Source: Bacillus fungorum
GTDB taxonomy: Bacteria > Bacillota > Bacilli > Bacillales > Bacillaceae_G
Length of the DNA: 64,000 nt
Direction of reading: 5' to 3'
Assembly (NCBI RefSeq): GCF_002746455.1
Contig: NZ_NWUW01000003.1
Span: forward strand, 1 to 64,000
Below the pieces are notes generated by a model, which did not search any database, was not told the origin of the DNA, and saw nothing but the letters and a program-made list of their open reading frames with translations. Shown here one piece after another: positions 1-9,128 of this stretch. The stretch's first letter is position 1. Each line of letters starts with the position of its first letter. The position numbers and the translations under genes were made by a program.

Positions 1-79
1 TTCCTTTCTTTTGGTGATTTGGTTGTGGTGACTTAATTATATCAAAGTTGGACGATTCTTTTTTATGTTTTATGCAAAA

Positions 80-133
80 AAAGAGGTTGCCCAAAAGTAA
101 CTATTCAGCTACTTTTGGGACAACCTCTTTTTT
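80..133 (-). terminator. Intrinsic terminator of the YfcC-type carrier gene
   Basis: A long near-perfect inverted repeat (AAGAGGTTG..CCAAAAGTA / TACTTTTGG..CAACCTCTT) has A/T tails on both sides. It lies about 50 bases beyond the stop of the minus-strand carrier gene, so it most likely ends that transcript and could also work from the other side. Bases 1-79 hold no gene that I can see. Confidence 0.8.
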
Positions 134-184
134 CATTATTTATATAAGATAACGGCGAAATAATAGGTAGAGAGTTATATAGTT

Positions 185-1615
185 TTAGTACGGTCCCCAC
201 TCAATATTCACGCCAACAATAAGAAAAATAAGTCCGATGATAAACCAAATGAATGCAAGTGGGGCCATGAATCGAATCCATTTTCCGTAAGAAATGCCGC
301 TCGCTGCGAGAACGCCCATTAAAACACCGGAAGTTGGATTGAGGCAGTTCACTACACCTTCGCCGAGCATAACAGCCTGTACTGTAACTTGGCGTGTAAT
401 GTGCATAAAATCAGCTAATGGAGCTAATATCGGAATGAAAATAACAGATTCACCTGTCCCGGATGAAATAAGGAAATGTAATGCGGCACTACTTACATAC
501 ATGCCGATAACACCAAATACAGGGCTTTGTCCTTCGAGAGACTGTGCGAGTTGGTTAACGATTGTACCAAGTAATTTGCCTTGTTCTAAAATGACTGAAA
601 TACAACGAGCCATTCCGACGATTAAAGCACCGTATATGAGATTTTGGCAACCTGCTAGAAAAGTAGAAGCGATATCGTTTGCTTTCATGCCACCTATTAT
701 TCCGGCTGTAATTGCTATGAAAATAAAAGTAGCGGTCATTTCTGCGTCTGTCCAATGTAGACGAAAAGCACCTATCAAAAATGTAATTAACGATAAAGCT
801 GAAACGAGTAAAATTAATTTATGACGTATTGTCCAAGGAACTTCTGTTTTCTCTGTTTCTTTCCCGCTTGAAAGAGCATTACTTGGAAACCAGTTGTCGC
901 CGAGAATGCTTCCTTTATTCGATTTTTTTAAGCGTTTTATATACCAATTAATATAAAGGATGGTAGCAATTAAAAAAGAGATATAGATTGCTGTACGTAA
1001 ACCAATTCCTGAAAACATTGGGAGTTCCGCGATTTTTTGTGAAATGCCTAAAGGTGAGGGAGATAAAATAGTAGCATTAAAACCAGCATAAGTGCCTAAA
1101 TAAATAATTGCTACACCAACGATAGCGTCCCATTTTAATGTGCGGGCAACGATGATGCCAATGGGGATAAAGCCAATAACCGAGTTAACGATAATACCCG
1201 TCGTTCCGAGAATAGAAAAAAGTGCGGCGACAATGCATATGAAAAGTAATTGCTGGTTACGAAATTTGTTAATAACATGATAGATTAAACCGTCAAGAGC
1301 ACCTGTTTTTTCAAGAATGGCAATGGCACCGCCTGTAAATAAAATTAAGAAGATGATCGGAGCAGCAAGGGTCATTCCTTTTTCAATAGCGGTAAAAAAA
1401 GAAACAAATCCTACGGGCGATTGCGGAACAGAATGGTAACTTCCTGGTATTGTCGTTGTAACAGTCCCGTTTGTAACTCTTTTAAATTCTCCAGCAGGAA
1501 CGAAATAAGTAGCTATTGCACATAGTAAAGCAATAAAAAATAGTAGTACGTACGCGTCAGGCATTTTAAACTTTCGTTTACTCGGCTGCTTTTTTACCTC
1601 GGTATGTAATTGCAT
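185..1615 (-). CDS. YfcC family carrier (C4-dicarboxylate/basic amino acid type)
   Basis: This 476-residue polytopic membrane protein has a short basic N-terminus ([12 protein letters not shown]) before the first membrane segment. The early PAGEF-type motif and the glycine/alanine-rich helices ([28 protein letters not shown]) are typical of the YfcC/DcuC-like anaerobic carrier family in the ion transporter superfamily. About 12 hydrophobic segments are visible. The substrate cannot be read from sequence; arginine/ornithine exchange, dicarboxylate uptake and peptide-related roles are all possible for the family. It is transcribed alone from the region shared with the divergent RraA-like gene and ends at the terminator at 80-133. 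The ATG has an AGGAGG-like site just upstream on the minus strand. Confidence 0.85.
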   Translation of the reverse strand: MQLHTEVKKQPSKRKFKMPDAYVLLFFIALLCAIATYFVPAGEFKRVTNGTVTTTIPGSYHSVPQSPVGFVSFFTAIEKGMTLAAPIIFLILFTGGAIAILEKTGALDGLIYHVINKFRNQQLLFICIVAALFSILGTTGIIVNSVIGFIPIGIIVARTLKWDAIVGVAIIYLGTYAGFNATILSPSPLGISQKIAELPMFSGIGLRTAIYISFLIATILYINWYIKRLKKSNKGSILGDNWFPSNALSSGKETEKTEVPWTIRHKLILLVSALSLITFLIGAFRLHWTDAEMTATFIFIAITAGIIGGMKANDIASTFLAGCQNLIYGALIVGMARCISVILEQGKLLGTIVNQLAQSLEGQSPVFGVIGMYVSSAALHFLISSGTGESVIFIPILAPLADFMHITRQVTVQAVMLGEGVVNCLNPTSGVLMGVLAASGISYGKWIRFMAPLAFIWFIIGLIFLIVGVNIEWGPY

Positions 1616-1814
1616 AAAAAACCTCCTTTTTCACTTAGTTAATTTTTAATATTCTGAATTTTATCTGTGGAATCGATTATAATAAAGGTTGCTCCCTAAG
1701 GCAATAGTTTTTCTGTCCTTTTCCTGCAATACAAATTATTGCAACATTAGACAGGGAAACGAAAATAATCCAAGAATATGTTAAATAGAAAGTAAAAGGA
1801 AAAGAGGGAAAAAG

Positions 1815-2294
1815 ATGTGGAAAACTACGGATTTATGTGATGAGTTTGAGAATGAATTACAAATATGTCGTCAGTCTTTTCGGTCGTTTGGGAAGAAGGA
1901 ACAGTTTTACGGGAAAATTGCAACTGTAAAAGTGAAGGATGATAATGTACTAGTAAAAGAAGGATTGCAAACATTGCCAGCAGGAACGATATTAGTTGTG
2001 GATGGCGGCGCCTCTACGAATTGTGCGTTACTGGGTGATCATTTGGCAGCTATTGCAGAGGAAAGAAAGCTGGCAGGAATTATTGTAAATGGATATGTTC
2101 GTGATTCTAGTGAACTAAAGAATATTAATATTGGTATTTTAGCGTTAGGAACGATGCCGAATAGAAGTGTTAAAGAAGGTAAAGGAGAACGAAATATTTC
2201 ATTGCAATTTGGAGAAGTAGAATGGAAGCCGAATGAATATGTTTATGTGGATGAAGATGGCGTCATTATTAGTGAAAAGAGTTTGCTTAGTTAA
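1815..2294 (+). CDS. RraA family protein (RNase E regulator/HMG aldolase-like)
   Basis: This 159-residue protein has the RraA fold signature: [18 protein letters not shown] near residues 60-78, then [14 protein letters not shown] near 92-105. The family's metal/substrate site uses the G-D pair and the R-D of the second motif, and both are present. RraA homologues inhibit RNase E in proteobacteria. Many other members are 4-hydroxy-4-methyl-2-oxoglutarate aldolases or oxaloacetate decarboxylases, and since Bacillus lacks RNase E an enzymatic role is at least as likely. The start has a good GAGGG site (around 1804-1808). The gene is divergent from the YfcC-type carrier, which may mean a shared organic-acid role; that is inference. 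Confidence 0.85.
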   Translation: MWKTTDLCDEFENELQICRQSFRSFGKKEQFYGKIATVKVKDDNVLVKEGLQTLPAGTILVVDGGASTNCALLGDHLAAIAEERKLAGIIVNGYVRDSSELKNINIGILALGTMPNRSVKEGKGERNISLQFGEVEWKPNEYVYVDEDGVIISEKSLLS

Positions 2295-2631
2295 AGGTTA
2301 GTAAGTTACTATTCTTATAAAATAAATCCGATAAAGCATGGACAAAATTCTTTGTCAATAGTAAAATAATACAGAAATTTAAAATTAACAGAATGTATAG
2401 GTGTATCGTTTTACAATAACTTAAATGGAAATAAGTTGTGCCTAGAAAAGTGAATGTTATCACAATGATACGTTCATAAACAAAATTTTTTTCCTATACA
2501 AATATAGCCGCGAATGATGCGGGTAGGAGGTGTTGCACAGTTTGTTCGACACTTACAAAAAAAGAGTGTCAATTGCACGCCCTTGAAGGGCCTTTTTTTG
2601 TGTAAATAGTAGTAAGGGAGGAAATTTTGGG
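2295..2631 (+). promoter_or_regulatory. Leader of the DUF4430/ECF operon with attenuator-like terminator
   Basis: This 337-base gap holds no convincing gene. Near its end are a GACACT/AGTGTC hairpin (2548-2570) and a short GC-rich stem, GCCCTTGAAGGGC, followed by seven T (about 2579-2599), only about 35 bases before the first start codon. That placement suggests transcription attenuation or a riboswitch expression platform. I could not match it to a riboswitch class; in particular I see no B12 box. A 17-codon TTG-initiated ORF (2533-2586) ends inside the terminator stem, but its AGGAGG lies only 2 bases from the TTG, so I do not call it a gene. Confidence 0.45.
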
Positions 2632-4371
2632 ATGGCAATGTTAAAAAAATGGCTGCTTACGTCTTTAATGGCAGTTACACTTGTATTTGTTTCTTTTGCG
2701 AATACAGTACATATTACGTTTGCTGAAGGAAATACAGCAAAACTTGCAATTATTGGTGAATCACAAAAGGGAATTATGTTATGTCCGAAAGAAGAGCAAA
2801 TTACAGATGGGGAAACAGCTTTAAGTTTGTTACAAAAAGTCATGGGGGACAAAGTAACAGCAGAGACGATGTCGTTTGGAACGTATGTCAAAGGTATTGA
2901 CGGCTTAATGGCTGGGGACACAAGCGGCTGGCTGTATGATGTAAATGATAAATCTGCAGAAGTTGGAGCGGATAGTTATAAATTAAAATCTGGAGATGTT
3001 GTTGTTTTCCGCTTTGTTTCAGACTGGAGCAATATGAGCCAGGAAACACTACAGCAAACATTAGATAAATTTGGTACTTGTAAAACTGCAGAAGAATCAA
3101 AGACAGATGATCCAAAACAAGAAAAACCAGAAGAACCAAAGACGGATGAGCCAAAACAAGAAAATCCAGATGGAACAAAAACAAATGATGGAAAACCAGA
3201 ACAACCAAAGCAAGAGAACATTCAAGTTCCAGCAGCGCAAGTAAATGAAGCAATCTATAAGACATCTGAAAAGATGTTACAAGATGGAATTGAAAGTGAT
3301 TGGGTAGCATTAGGCCTTTCTCGTTCTGGAAAGGATATACCAATTGAGGCGAAATTAAATTATGTTAAGACTGTAACTGAAAAAGTAGAAAAGCGTATTA
3401 ATCGTTTTTCAGCGACAGATTTAGCTAGAACGATTATTATGATGAATGCAATGCATGCAGACCCTACAAAGGTAGGCGAACATAATTTAGTTCAAAAATT
3501 GTACGAATCAGATAAAGTGAATTCTGTTACAGGTTATACATTTGCTTTACTTGCATTTGATACGAAGAAATATGAAGTTCCAGTGAATTCAAAATGGAAT
3601 CGAGTTGCTTTAGTAGACGCGCTTTTAAACGCACAGCATACAGATGGCGGCTGGACTTACGATAGCGCAAGCAGTAAAGACAGTGCTAGTAGCGTTGATG
3701 TAACAGGTATGGTTTTATCAGCATTAGCTCCTTATCAAGATCGAGAAGATGTGAAACCAGCTGTGCAAAAGGCTGTTGCATACTTATATAATGAACAACT
3801 AGAAAATGGTGGCTTTTCTGCTGATGGACAAGAAAATTCTAATAGTGCTGCGCAAGCTATTATTGGATTATCACTTGTGAAAGATGTAAATCAAAACCGT
3901 CTACATAAGGCAGTGCAAAATCTATTGTCATATCAACTTCCAAATGGTGAATTTAAATGGTTACCAGGCGATCAAAACGGTAGCGGAATGGCAACAGAGC
4001 AAGCGTTATTAGCTTTACTTCAGTTTAAAGACCTTGGAAAATCGATTTATGATTGGTCGAATGTAGTCATTGGTGAAGTAATTAAGCCGAAACCAATTGA
4101 ACAGCCAGAAAAGATTGTTGAACCAGAAAATAATGTAGTAGATAAAGAAGTTACTGAACAACCACAAGAACAAAAACAAGTACAACAAGAAACGAAAGAT
4201 GACAATTTAAAAGTTGTTGTTGATAACGAACCAGTTAAAAATATAAAGTCCGGAAACGGTAGCACACTACCGAAAACAGGAGCATCTTCTCATAGTGCAG
4301 CTACAGAAGTAGGTATGGGTGTATTATGTATTGCTTCTGCATATGTATTATGGAGACGTAAAGCAGCTTAA
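2632..4371 (+). CDS. LPKTG-anchored surface protein: DUF4430 plus alpha/alpha-barrel domain
   Basis: This 579-residue protein starts with a signal peptide (residues 1-31). A DUF4430 (transcobalamin C-terminal-like) domain follows at about 35-130, with GWLYDVND and VVFRFVSDW. Next come a K/P/E/D/Q-rich linker (about 150-200) and an alpha/alpha-barrel region of the prenyltransferase/squalene-cyclase repeat type (about 205-485), with the repeated turns DGGWTYDS, NGGFSADGQ and NGEFKWLPG. After a second charged linker, the sorting signal LPKTG sits at 546-550, followed by a hydrophobic segment and RRKAA. Vertebrate intrinsic factor and transcobalamin join the same two folds in the reverse order, so cobalamin binding at the cell wall is a reasonable inference. 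First gene of the ECF operon; sortase should anchor it. The ATG is 10 bases after GGGAGG. Confidence 0.8.
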   Translation: MAMLKKWLLTSLMAVTLVFVSFANTVHITFAEGNTAKLAIIGESQKGIMLCPKEEQITDGETALSLLQKVMGDKVTAETMSFGTYVKGIDGLMAGDTSGWLYDVNDKSAEVGADSYKLKSGDVVVFRFVSDWSNMSQETLQQTLDKFGTCKTAEESKTDDPKQEKPEEPKTDEPKQENPDGTKTNDGKPEQPKQENIQVPAAQVNEAIYKTSEKMLQDGIESDWVALGLSRSGKDIPIEAKLNYVKTVTEKVEKRINRFSATDLARTIIMMNAMHADPTKVGEHNLVQKLYESDKVNSVTGYTFALLAFDTKKYEVPVNSKWNRVALVDALLNAQHTDGGWTYDSASSKDSASSVDVTGMVLSALAPYQDREDVKPAVQKAVAYLYNEQLENGGFSADGQENSNSAAQAIIGLSLVKDVNQNRLHKAVQNLLSYQLPNGEFKWLPGDQNGSGMATEQALLALLQFKDLGKSIYDWSNVVIGEVIKPKPIEQPEKIVEPENNVVDKEVTEQPQEQKQVQQETKDDNLKVVVDNEPVKNIKSGNGSTLPKTGASSHSAATEVGMGVLCIASAYVLWRRKAA

Positions 4372-4374
4372 CAA

Positions 4375-4407
4375 AAATTAGGAGCAATTATTTGCTCCTA
4401 ATTTTTA
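4375..4407 (+). terminator. Intercistronic terminator-like hairpin
   Basis: AAATTAGGAGCA and TGCTCCTAATTTTT form a strong stem right after the LPKTG gene stop. Because the next gene starts about 20 bases on in the same direction, it probably gives partial termination. That would make the surface protein more abundant than the transporter. Confidence 0.7.
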
Positions 4408-4428
4408 ATATGAAAGGTGAGAGACAAC

Positions 4429-5238
4429 ATGAGTAAGATGAAATGGTTTATTTCTTTACTGCTTTCCCTTGGGCTACTTGCCGGATGTGAAGAGGCAGCT
4501 GTAAAGCCTGAGAAGAAAGTAGAACCAAAACAAGAAGAGGTAGCAAAACACGAAGAGAAAAAAGATGAAGCGAAACCGGAAGAAAAACCGGAGGAAAAAC
4601 AAGCTGAACAAGAACAAAGTAAGCAAGACGAACAGAAAGAGAAACAAGAACAAAAAGTAGAAGAAAAGCCACAGGCACAACCGGAAGTAAAGAAAGAAGA
4701 AAAACCTCAGGAACAGCCTGTCGCTACTAAGCAACCAGAACAACAAAAAGCACAAGAAGAAAAACAACAGCAACCGAAAACGCAAGAAGTAAAAGAAGAA
4801 GCGAAGGCTGTGAATCAGCCGAAAGAAACACCGAAGCAGGAGCAAAAAGAAGATCCAAATAAAGGTGGAAAAGAAGTTACTCTTCCAACACCACCGAAAC
4901 CAGTACCACCTAATCCGCCAGAACCACCAAAACCACAAGCAAAACAAGTCACTATCTCAGTAAAAGGTGATAAAGGATACTTATTAGGTGCGAAAAAGAT
5001 GGATGTACAAGAAGGCGATACTGTCTATAAAGTATTGCAGCGTACAGGTTTAGATGTGGATGCGAGTGGATCTAAAGGCGATGTTTATGTAAAAGGGATT
5101 AATGATTTATATGAAAAAGATATTACAGCTACTAGTGGGTGGAAATATCGTGTGAACGGTGCGTTTCCAAACCATAGTGCGGGTGTAGTTACAGTTAAAC
5201 CAGGAGATACAATCGAGTGGGTTTATGTATTAAAATAA
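4429..5238 (+). CDS. DUF4430 lipoprotein of the ECF operon
   Basis: This 269-residue lipoprotein has a lipobox (LLAGC) about 20 residues from the chosen ATG, which lies about 8 bases after AAGGTGAGAG. A GTG at 4417 is possible but less well placed. Residues about 25-165 form a very long low-complexity K/E/Q/P linker, ending in a proline-rich PPKPVPPNPPEPPKP stretch that would span the wall. The C-terminal 95 residues form a DUF4430 domain (VTISVKGDKGYLLG, then TSGWKYRVNG and GDTIEWVYVLK). It shares this domain with the preceding surface protein. I infer that it passes ligand from the wall-anchored protein to the membrane transporter. Confidence 0.8.
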   Translation: MSKMKWFISLLLSLGLLAGCEEAAVKPEKKVEPKQEEVAKHEEKKDEAKPEEKPEEKQAEQEQSKQDEQKEKQEQKVEEKPQAQPEVKKEEKPQEQPVATKQPEQQKAQEEKQQQPKTQEVKEEAKAVNQPKETPKQEQKEDPNKGGKEVTLPTPPKPVPPNPPEPPKPQAKQVTISVKGDKGYLLGAKKMDVQEGDTVYKVLQRTGLDVDASGSKGDVYVKGINDLYEKDITATSGWKYRVNGAFPNHSAGVVTVKPGDTIEWVYVLK

Positions 5239-5260
5239 GAAAGGCATTCGGTAAAGGACT

Positions 5261-6139
5261 ATGAAAATAAGTTTTTCTTCTTTACATCCTTTTGTGAATT
5301 TTTTTTATTATATCGGGGTGATGATACTATGTATGATGTGTCTTCATCCTCTTTTTTTAATTGGAGCAATTGTATTAATTGTTATTTTAAATGTGATGCA
5401 AGGGAATAGCGAAAAGATAAGAAAGATGTTACCGAGCACAATCGTTTTCTTTTTTATGGTAATTTTATTTAATTCGTTATTAACGCATAGAGGGCGAACT
5501 ACATTATTTTTGTTAGGTGATAGTCGTATTAAGCTTGAGGCGATTATGTTTGGACTAGTAATGGGGTTATTACTAGTTGCGATTATGTTTACGTTTGCTT
5601 CGTATAATGATATTATTTCAAGTCATAAATTTTTATATTTATTTTCTAGAATTTCACCGAAAGTAGCATTGTTAACGATGATTACAGTGAGATTTGTTCC
5701 TTTGTTTATTAGGCGATTACAGAAAATAACACTCGTTCAAAAAACGAAAGGTGTACAAGTAGATGCAGGTTCAATTGTTGAACGTGTGAAAAATGGTATG
5801 CAATTATTGCAAGTATTATTAATTTGTTCATTAGAAGATGCACTGCAAACGGCAGATTCTATGCAAGCCCGTGGATTTGGTGTAACGAAGCGTACGACAT
5901 ATATGCGGTATAGAATGGAAAGACGAGATTGGTATACGCTCAGTTATTTAAGTATTCTATTTATAATTGCTATTATATGTAGTACGTATGGCGGAGGAAA
6001 GTTAATCATTTATCCGAAAGTCGAATCTATTTTATTTCAGCAATACGATGGGATGATGTTTGTCGTATTTACGATGTTTATTAGTTTACCAATCATAATG
6101 GAAGGAAGGGAATGGATATGGTGGCGCATGCAGAAATAA
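5261..6139 (+). CDS. ECF transporter T component (EcfT-like)
   Basis: This 292-residue membrane protein has about five or six hydrophobic segments. It carries the characteristic EcfT cytoplasmic motif around residues 197-206 (DSMQARGFGV), the Ala-Arg-Gly element that couples to the ATPase grooves. Energy-coupling factor transporters import vitamins and metals with a T protein, two ATPase halves and a substrate-binding S protein. It follows the DUF4430 lipoprotein by 22 bases and overlaps the ATPase gene, so the operon is tight. Confidence 0.85.
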   Translation: MKISFSSLHPFVNFFYYIGVMILCMMCLHPLFLIGAIVLIVILNVMQGNSEKIRKMLPSTIVFFFMVILFNSLLTHRGRTTLFLLGDSRIKLEAIMFGLVMGLLLVAIMFTFASYNDIISSHKFLYLFSRISPKVALLTMITVRFVPLFIRRLQKITLVQKTKGVQVDAGSIVERVKNGMQLLQVLLICSLEDALQTADSMQARGFGVTKRTTYMRYRMERRDWYTLSYLSILFIIAIICSTYGGGKLIIYPKVESILFQQYDGMMFVVFTMFISLPIIMEGREWIWWRMQK

Positions 6140-7773
6140 ACAATTTATCATTTGTATATGCTGATGAAAACGAAAAAGCGTTACAGCATATTTCTCTTTC
6201 TGTTCAAAAAGGAGAGTTTATTGCACTTGCTGGAGGATCAGGATCTGGGAAGACGACTTTATTAAAACATTTTAAAAAGGAATTACTTCCAATCGGTACA
6301 CGTTCAGGAGAAATTTTTTATGATGGCGTTTTATTAGGGGAAGTACCGGATTTATTATCTGCTCAAGAAATTGGCATGGTATTTCAAAATCCAGAGAATC
6401 AGCTCGTAATGGATACAGTGATTCAAGAATTGGCATTTTCTTTAGAAAATATCGGGTTACCATCACATATTATTCAAAAAAGAATAGCGGAGCTCATTAG
6501 TTTCTTAGGATTTCAAGATTTATTGCACCAATCTGTTCATACGTTATCTGGCGGGCAAAAGCAGCTTGTCAATTTAGCTGCAGTATTAGTTATGCAGCCG
6601 AAGTTACTATTACTAGATGAACCAACGGCGCAGTTAGATCCAATTGCTGCGAAAGAATTTTTAGGATTGTTAAAGCGTATTAACGAAGAACTTGGCATTA
6701 CGATTGTTTTAAGTGAACATCGCTTAGATGAAGTGATACCACTTGCAACGCGCGTTATTTGTATGAATAATGGTCAAATTGTGTATGATGGAAATCCTAA
6801 AACGGTTATCGCGAACATGTGGGAAGTAGAAAAGTTCCGTCCATTTATTCCGCAAATTCCAAGGTTGTTTTTAGAATGGAACGCGGAAGATATTCCGTTT
6901 ACAGTGCGAGAAGCGCAAATGAAAATGAATGATTTTTCAGCCATGTCAGATGTGAATGAGCCAATAGTACAAGGTGAAAAGCAAGAAGTAATTTTAAATG
7001 CAGAACATATATCTTTTCAATATGAAAAAAATAGTCCACTTATTTTACGTGATTTAACAGTTTCGATTGAAAAAGGAAAATGGGTGGCTCTCGTTGGGGA
7101 AAATGGTACAGGGAAGTCTACACTGTTAACGATTTTAGCGGGATTACAAAAAGCGAGAAGAGGGAAAGTAAAGTGGAATGGGAAAGTGATACATAAAATT
7201 GATTCGAAAGAACGATTTAAACAGATCGGGTATGTATCACAGCATCCGTATTATCATTTTACATTTGATACAGTGTGGGAAGAAGTATATGAACGTGCAA
7301 GTGAATTATACGGAGAACAAGGAAAAGAAATAGCAGAAAATCAGCTTAAAAAGTTTTGGCTATATTCGCTTAAAGAACGCCATCCGCATGATTGTAGCGG
7401 GGGAGAGCAACAACTACTGGCATTATGTACAACGTTATTATCAAAGCCGACTTTATTATTACTTGATGAACCGACAAAGGGATTAGATCCATGGAAGAAA
7501 GAAAGAGTAGGAGAGCTATTTAGAAAACTGCAAAAAGAAGGTACAACAATTGTAATGGCAACGCATGATATTGAGTTTGCAGCAAAATACGTGAATCAAT
7601 GTATGATGTTATTTGACGGAGCAGTTATTATGAATGATGCACCGAAAGAATTTTTTAGTGGTAACTTCTTTTATACAACATCTATCAATCGATTCATTCG
7701 AAAAGAATTGCCATATGCATTAACGTGGGAGGATGTGTACGAAGCGTGTCCAAACGATATGTTGCATTCATAA
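6118..7773 (+). CDS. ECF transporter ATPase, two fused ABC domains
   Basis: This protein of about 551 residues contains two complete ABC ATPase modules. The first has Walker A GGSGSGKTT near residue 40, signature LSGGQ near 145 and LLLLDEPTAQLD. The second has GENGTGKST near 330, signature CSGGEQQ near 427 and LLLLDEPTKGLD. Such EcfA1-EcfA2 fusions are common in ECF systems with a dedicated T and S protein. The ATG at 6118 is 6 bases from AAGGGA, so it is preferred over 6112. The start overlaps the end of the T gene, and the end overlaps the S gene. Confidence 0.88.
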   Translation: MVAHAEINNLSFVYADENEKALQHISLSVQKGEFIALAGGSGSGKTTLLKHFKKELLPIGTRSGEIFYDGVLLGEVPDLLSAQEIGMVFQNPENQLVMDTVIQELAFSLENIGLPSHIIQKRIAELISFLGFQDLLHQSVHTLSGGQKQLVNLAAVLVMQPKLLLLDEPTAQLDPIAAKEFLGLLKRINEELGITIVLSEHRLDEVIPLATRVICMNNGQIVYDGNPKTVIANMWEVEKFRPFIPQIPRLFLEWNAEDIPFTVREAQMKMNDFSAMSDVNEPIVQGEKQEVILNAEHISFQYEKNSPLILRDLTVSIEKGKWVALVGENGTGKSTLLTILAGLQKARRGKVKWNGKVIHKIDSKERFKQIGYVSQHPYYHFTFDTVWEEVYERASELYGEQGKEIAENQLKKFWLYSLKERHPHDCSGGEQQLLALCTTLLSKPTLLLLDEPTKGLDPWKKERVGELFRKLQKEGTTIVMATHDIEFAAKYVNQCMMLFDGAVIMNDAPKEFFSGNFFYTTSINRFIRKELPYALTWEDVYEACPNDMLHS

Positions 7774-8447
7774 TATGTATTTTTGCAGTTATAATAGCCA
7801 CATTGCTCTTTACGACATTTATTATGGATGGGTATTACATGTTAAGTAGTTTGTTTTTATTAGTTGTTATTATGTTACCTTTCTATGTCCGCTTTGAAAG
7901 GAAGGCGTTTGTTTCACGTGAAATTGTTCTCGTTGCCGTGTTAGCGGCAATTGCAGCAGTGAGCCGCGTACCATTTTCTATTTTACCGAGTGTACAACCA
8001 ACTTCTTTTGTTATTATCGTTTCTGCAATTGTGTTCGGAAGTGAAACGGGTTTTATGATCGGTGCAACAGCGGCTATCGTATCTAACATCTTTTTAGGAC
8101 AAGGTCCATGGACGCCGTGGCAAATGTTTTCATGGGGCATGATTGGTTTTATAGCTGGATTATTGCGTAATACATTTTTAATGAAAAAGCTATGGGGAAG
8201 ACTCCTGTACGGATTGTTTGTTGGATTTTTATTTGGCTGGATCATGAATTTCTGGGGGCTTCTCGGTTTTATACGTGAAGCAACATGGGAAGCTGTCATT
8301 TCGTATTATATCGCAAGTTTTTATTTCGATTTGAGCCATGCGATTTCGAATGTTGTGTTCTTACTATTATTTAGTACTTCTTGGATTACGATTCTTACAA
8401 GATTTAAAAGAAAATACGGCATATTAGATAAGCATAACATGGCATAG
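7746..8447 (+). CDS. ECF transporter S component (CbrT-like, substrate inferred)
   Basis: This hydrophobic protein of about 233 residues has six or seven membrane segments. The loop GQGPWTPWQMFSWGMIGF and the later WGLLGF resemble the ECF S-component group that includes cobalamin-type transporters (CbrT). It gives the importer its specificity. Its gene overlaps the ATPase gene by 28 bases if the GTG at 7746 is used; a GTG at 7725 in the same frame is an alternative. Company with two DUF4430 proteins points to corrinoid import, but the sequence alone does not prove the substrate. Confidence 0.75.
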   Translation: MSKRYVAFIICIFAVIIATLLFTTFIMDGYYMLSSLFLLVVIMLPFYVRFERKAFVSREIVLVAVLAAIAAVSRVPFSILPSVQPTSFVIIVSAIVFGSETGFMIGATAAIVSNIFLGQGPWTPWQMFSWGMIGFIAGLLRNTFLMKKLWGRLLYGLFVGFLFGWIMNFWGLLGFIREATWEAVISYYIASFYFDLSHAISNVVFLLLFSTSWITILTRFKRKYGILDKHNMA

Positions 8448-8582
8448 AAAAGCATACTTATATGAGGTAGGGTCGCGACTTACATATTCGTTTGCCTCTT
8501 TCATGCTTCTTACATATTGTAAGGAGCATTTTTCTGTATATTTTTTAATCATAACGGCAATAATTATGAAGTATGCCATTTG

Positions 8583-8616
8583 AAAAAGCTTCCCACCTTA
8601 TGATGGGAAGTTTTTT
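8583..8616. terminator. Bidirectional terminator
   Basis: A CTTCCCA..TGGGAAG stem is flanked by A-run and T-run. It lies between the convergent ECF S-component gene and the small minus-strand gene, whose stop codon touches it, and it can serve both. Confidence 0.8.
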
Positions 8617-8807
8617 CAATCTTGTTCTAAAATATGAACCGTGTAATCGCAACGTTGAATAGCTTGTTCGATCGCATAAAGAGATTGCTCAATACGAGCG
8701 CGATTAAAATCTTTTTCAACAGTCTGTAATGCTTCTTCTAAACAATGTTTTGCTTCTTGTAAGGATTGAAAAGAGTCTTGTACATATCCGCGAGCGTTTT
8801 CGTGCAT
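8616..8807 (-). CDS. Small helical hypothetical protein
   Basis: This 63-residue soluble protein is predicted to be almost all helix (SLQEAKHCLEEALQTVEKDFN, then IEQSLYAIEQAIQRC) and could form a small helical hairpin. It has a good start with AGGAGG-like bases just upstream on the minus strand. I do not recognise a family. It is divergent from the SAM riboswitch region. Confidence 0.6.
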   Translation of the reverse strand: MHENARGYVQDSFQSLQEAKHCLEEALQTVEKDFNRARIEQSLYAIEQAIQRCDYTVHILEQD

Positions 8808-8882
8808 TCCATAATCCTCCTTGCATATTCATATATGTATAGTATGAACAGGAAGAGAGAAAATATAATTTGTTATATTTGT

Positions 8883-8911
8883 TTGACAATTAAAGTGAAA
8901 TTACGTATAGT
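8883..8911 (+). promoter_or_regulatory. SigA-type promoter of the SAM riboswitch transcript
   Basis: TTGACA (8883-8888) and TATAGT (8906-8911) are separated by 17 bases. The transcript would start about 15-20 bases before the riboswitch aptamer. Confidence 0.7.
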
Positions 8912-8931
8912 AAGATTTAAGTGAATATTTT

Positions 8932-9070
8932 CTTATCCAGAGAGGTGGAGGGACTGGCCCGATGAAACCCAGCAACCGCGATGCAGGTGCTAATTCCAGC
9001 AGAACATATTTGTTCTGGGAGATAAGACGAAGATATATACGTAACTTCTTCTTATCGGAGAGGTTTTTTT
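8932..9070 (+). ncRNA. SAM-I (S-box) riboswitch with terminator
   Basis: The P1 strands CTTATC (8932-8937) and GATAAG (9021-9026) enclose the S-box core: AGAGAGGTGGAGGGACTGGCCC, split by position as 8939-8960, then GATGAAACCCAGCAACC, GGTGCTAATTCC and a TCTGGGAGATAAG end. This matches the S-box consensus well. The P1 right strand is also the left arm of a strong hairpin (9021-9056, GATAAGACGAAG / CTTCTTCTTATC), followed by GGAGAGG and a T-run, that is, an expression platform. In known S-boxes SAM binding favours termination, so the downstream gene should be on when SAM is low. Confidence 0.93.
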
Positions 9071-9128
9071 GTTGCAAAAAAACCAATTACGAAAATTTAT
9101 ATTAAGAAGAAAGGGGTTGCGGATTACT

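Noticed and set aside
294..824. 176-codon plus-strand ORF opposite the YfcC-type gene
   Set aside because: It lies wholly antisense to a clear membrane protein gene and has no ribosome-binding site or recognisable motif.
2300..2600. Cobalamin riboswitch before the ECF operon
   Set aside because: Expected from the inferred substrate, but none of the conserved B12-box or core elements could be found on either strand.
4448..4947. Two long minus-strand ORFs rich in Leu/Phe
   Set aside because: They mirror the K/E/Q-rich linker of the DUF4430 lipoprotein; composition is an artefact of the codon complement.
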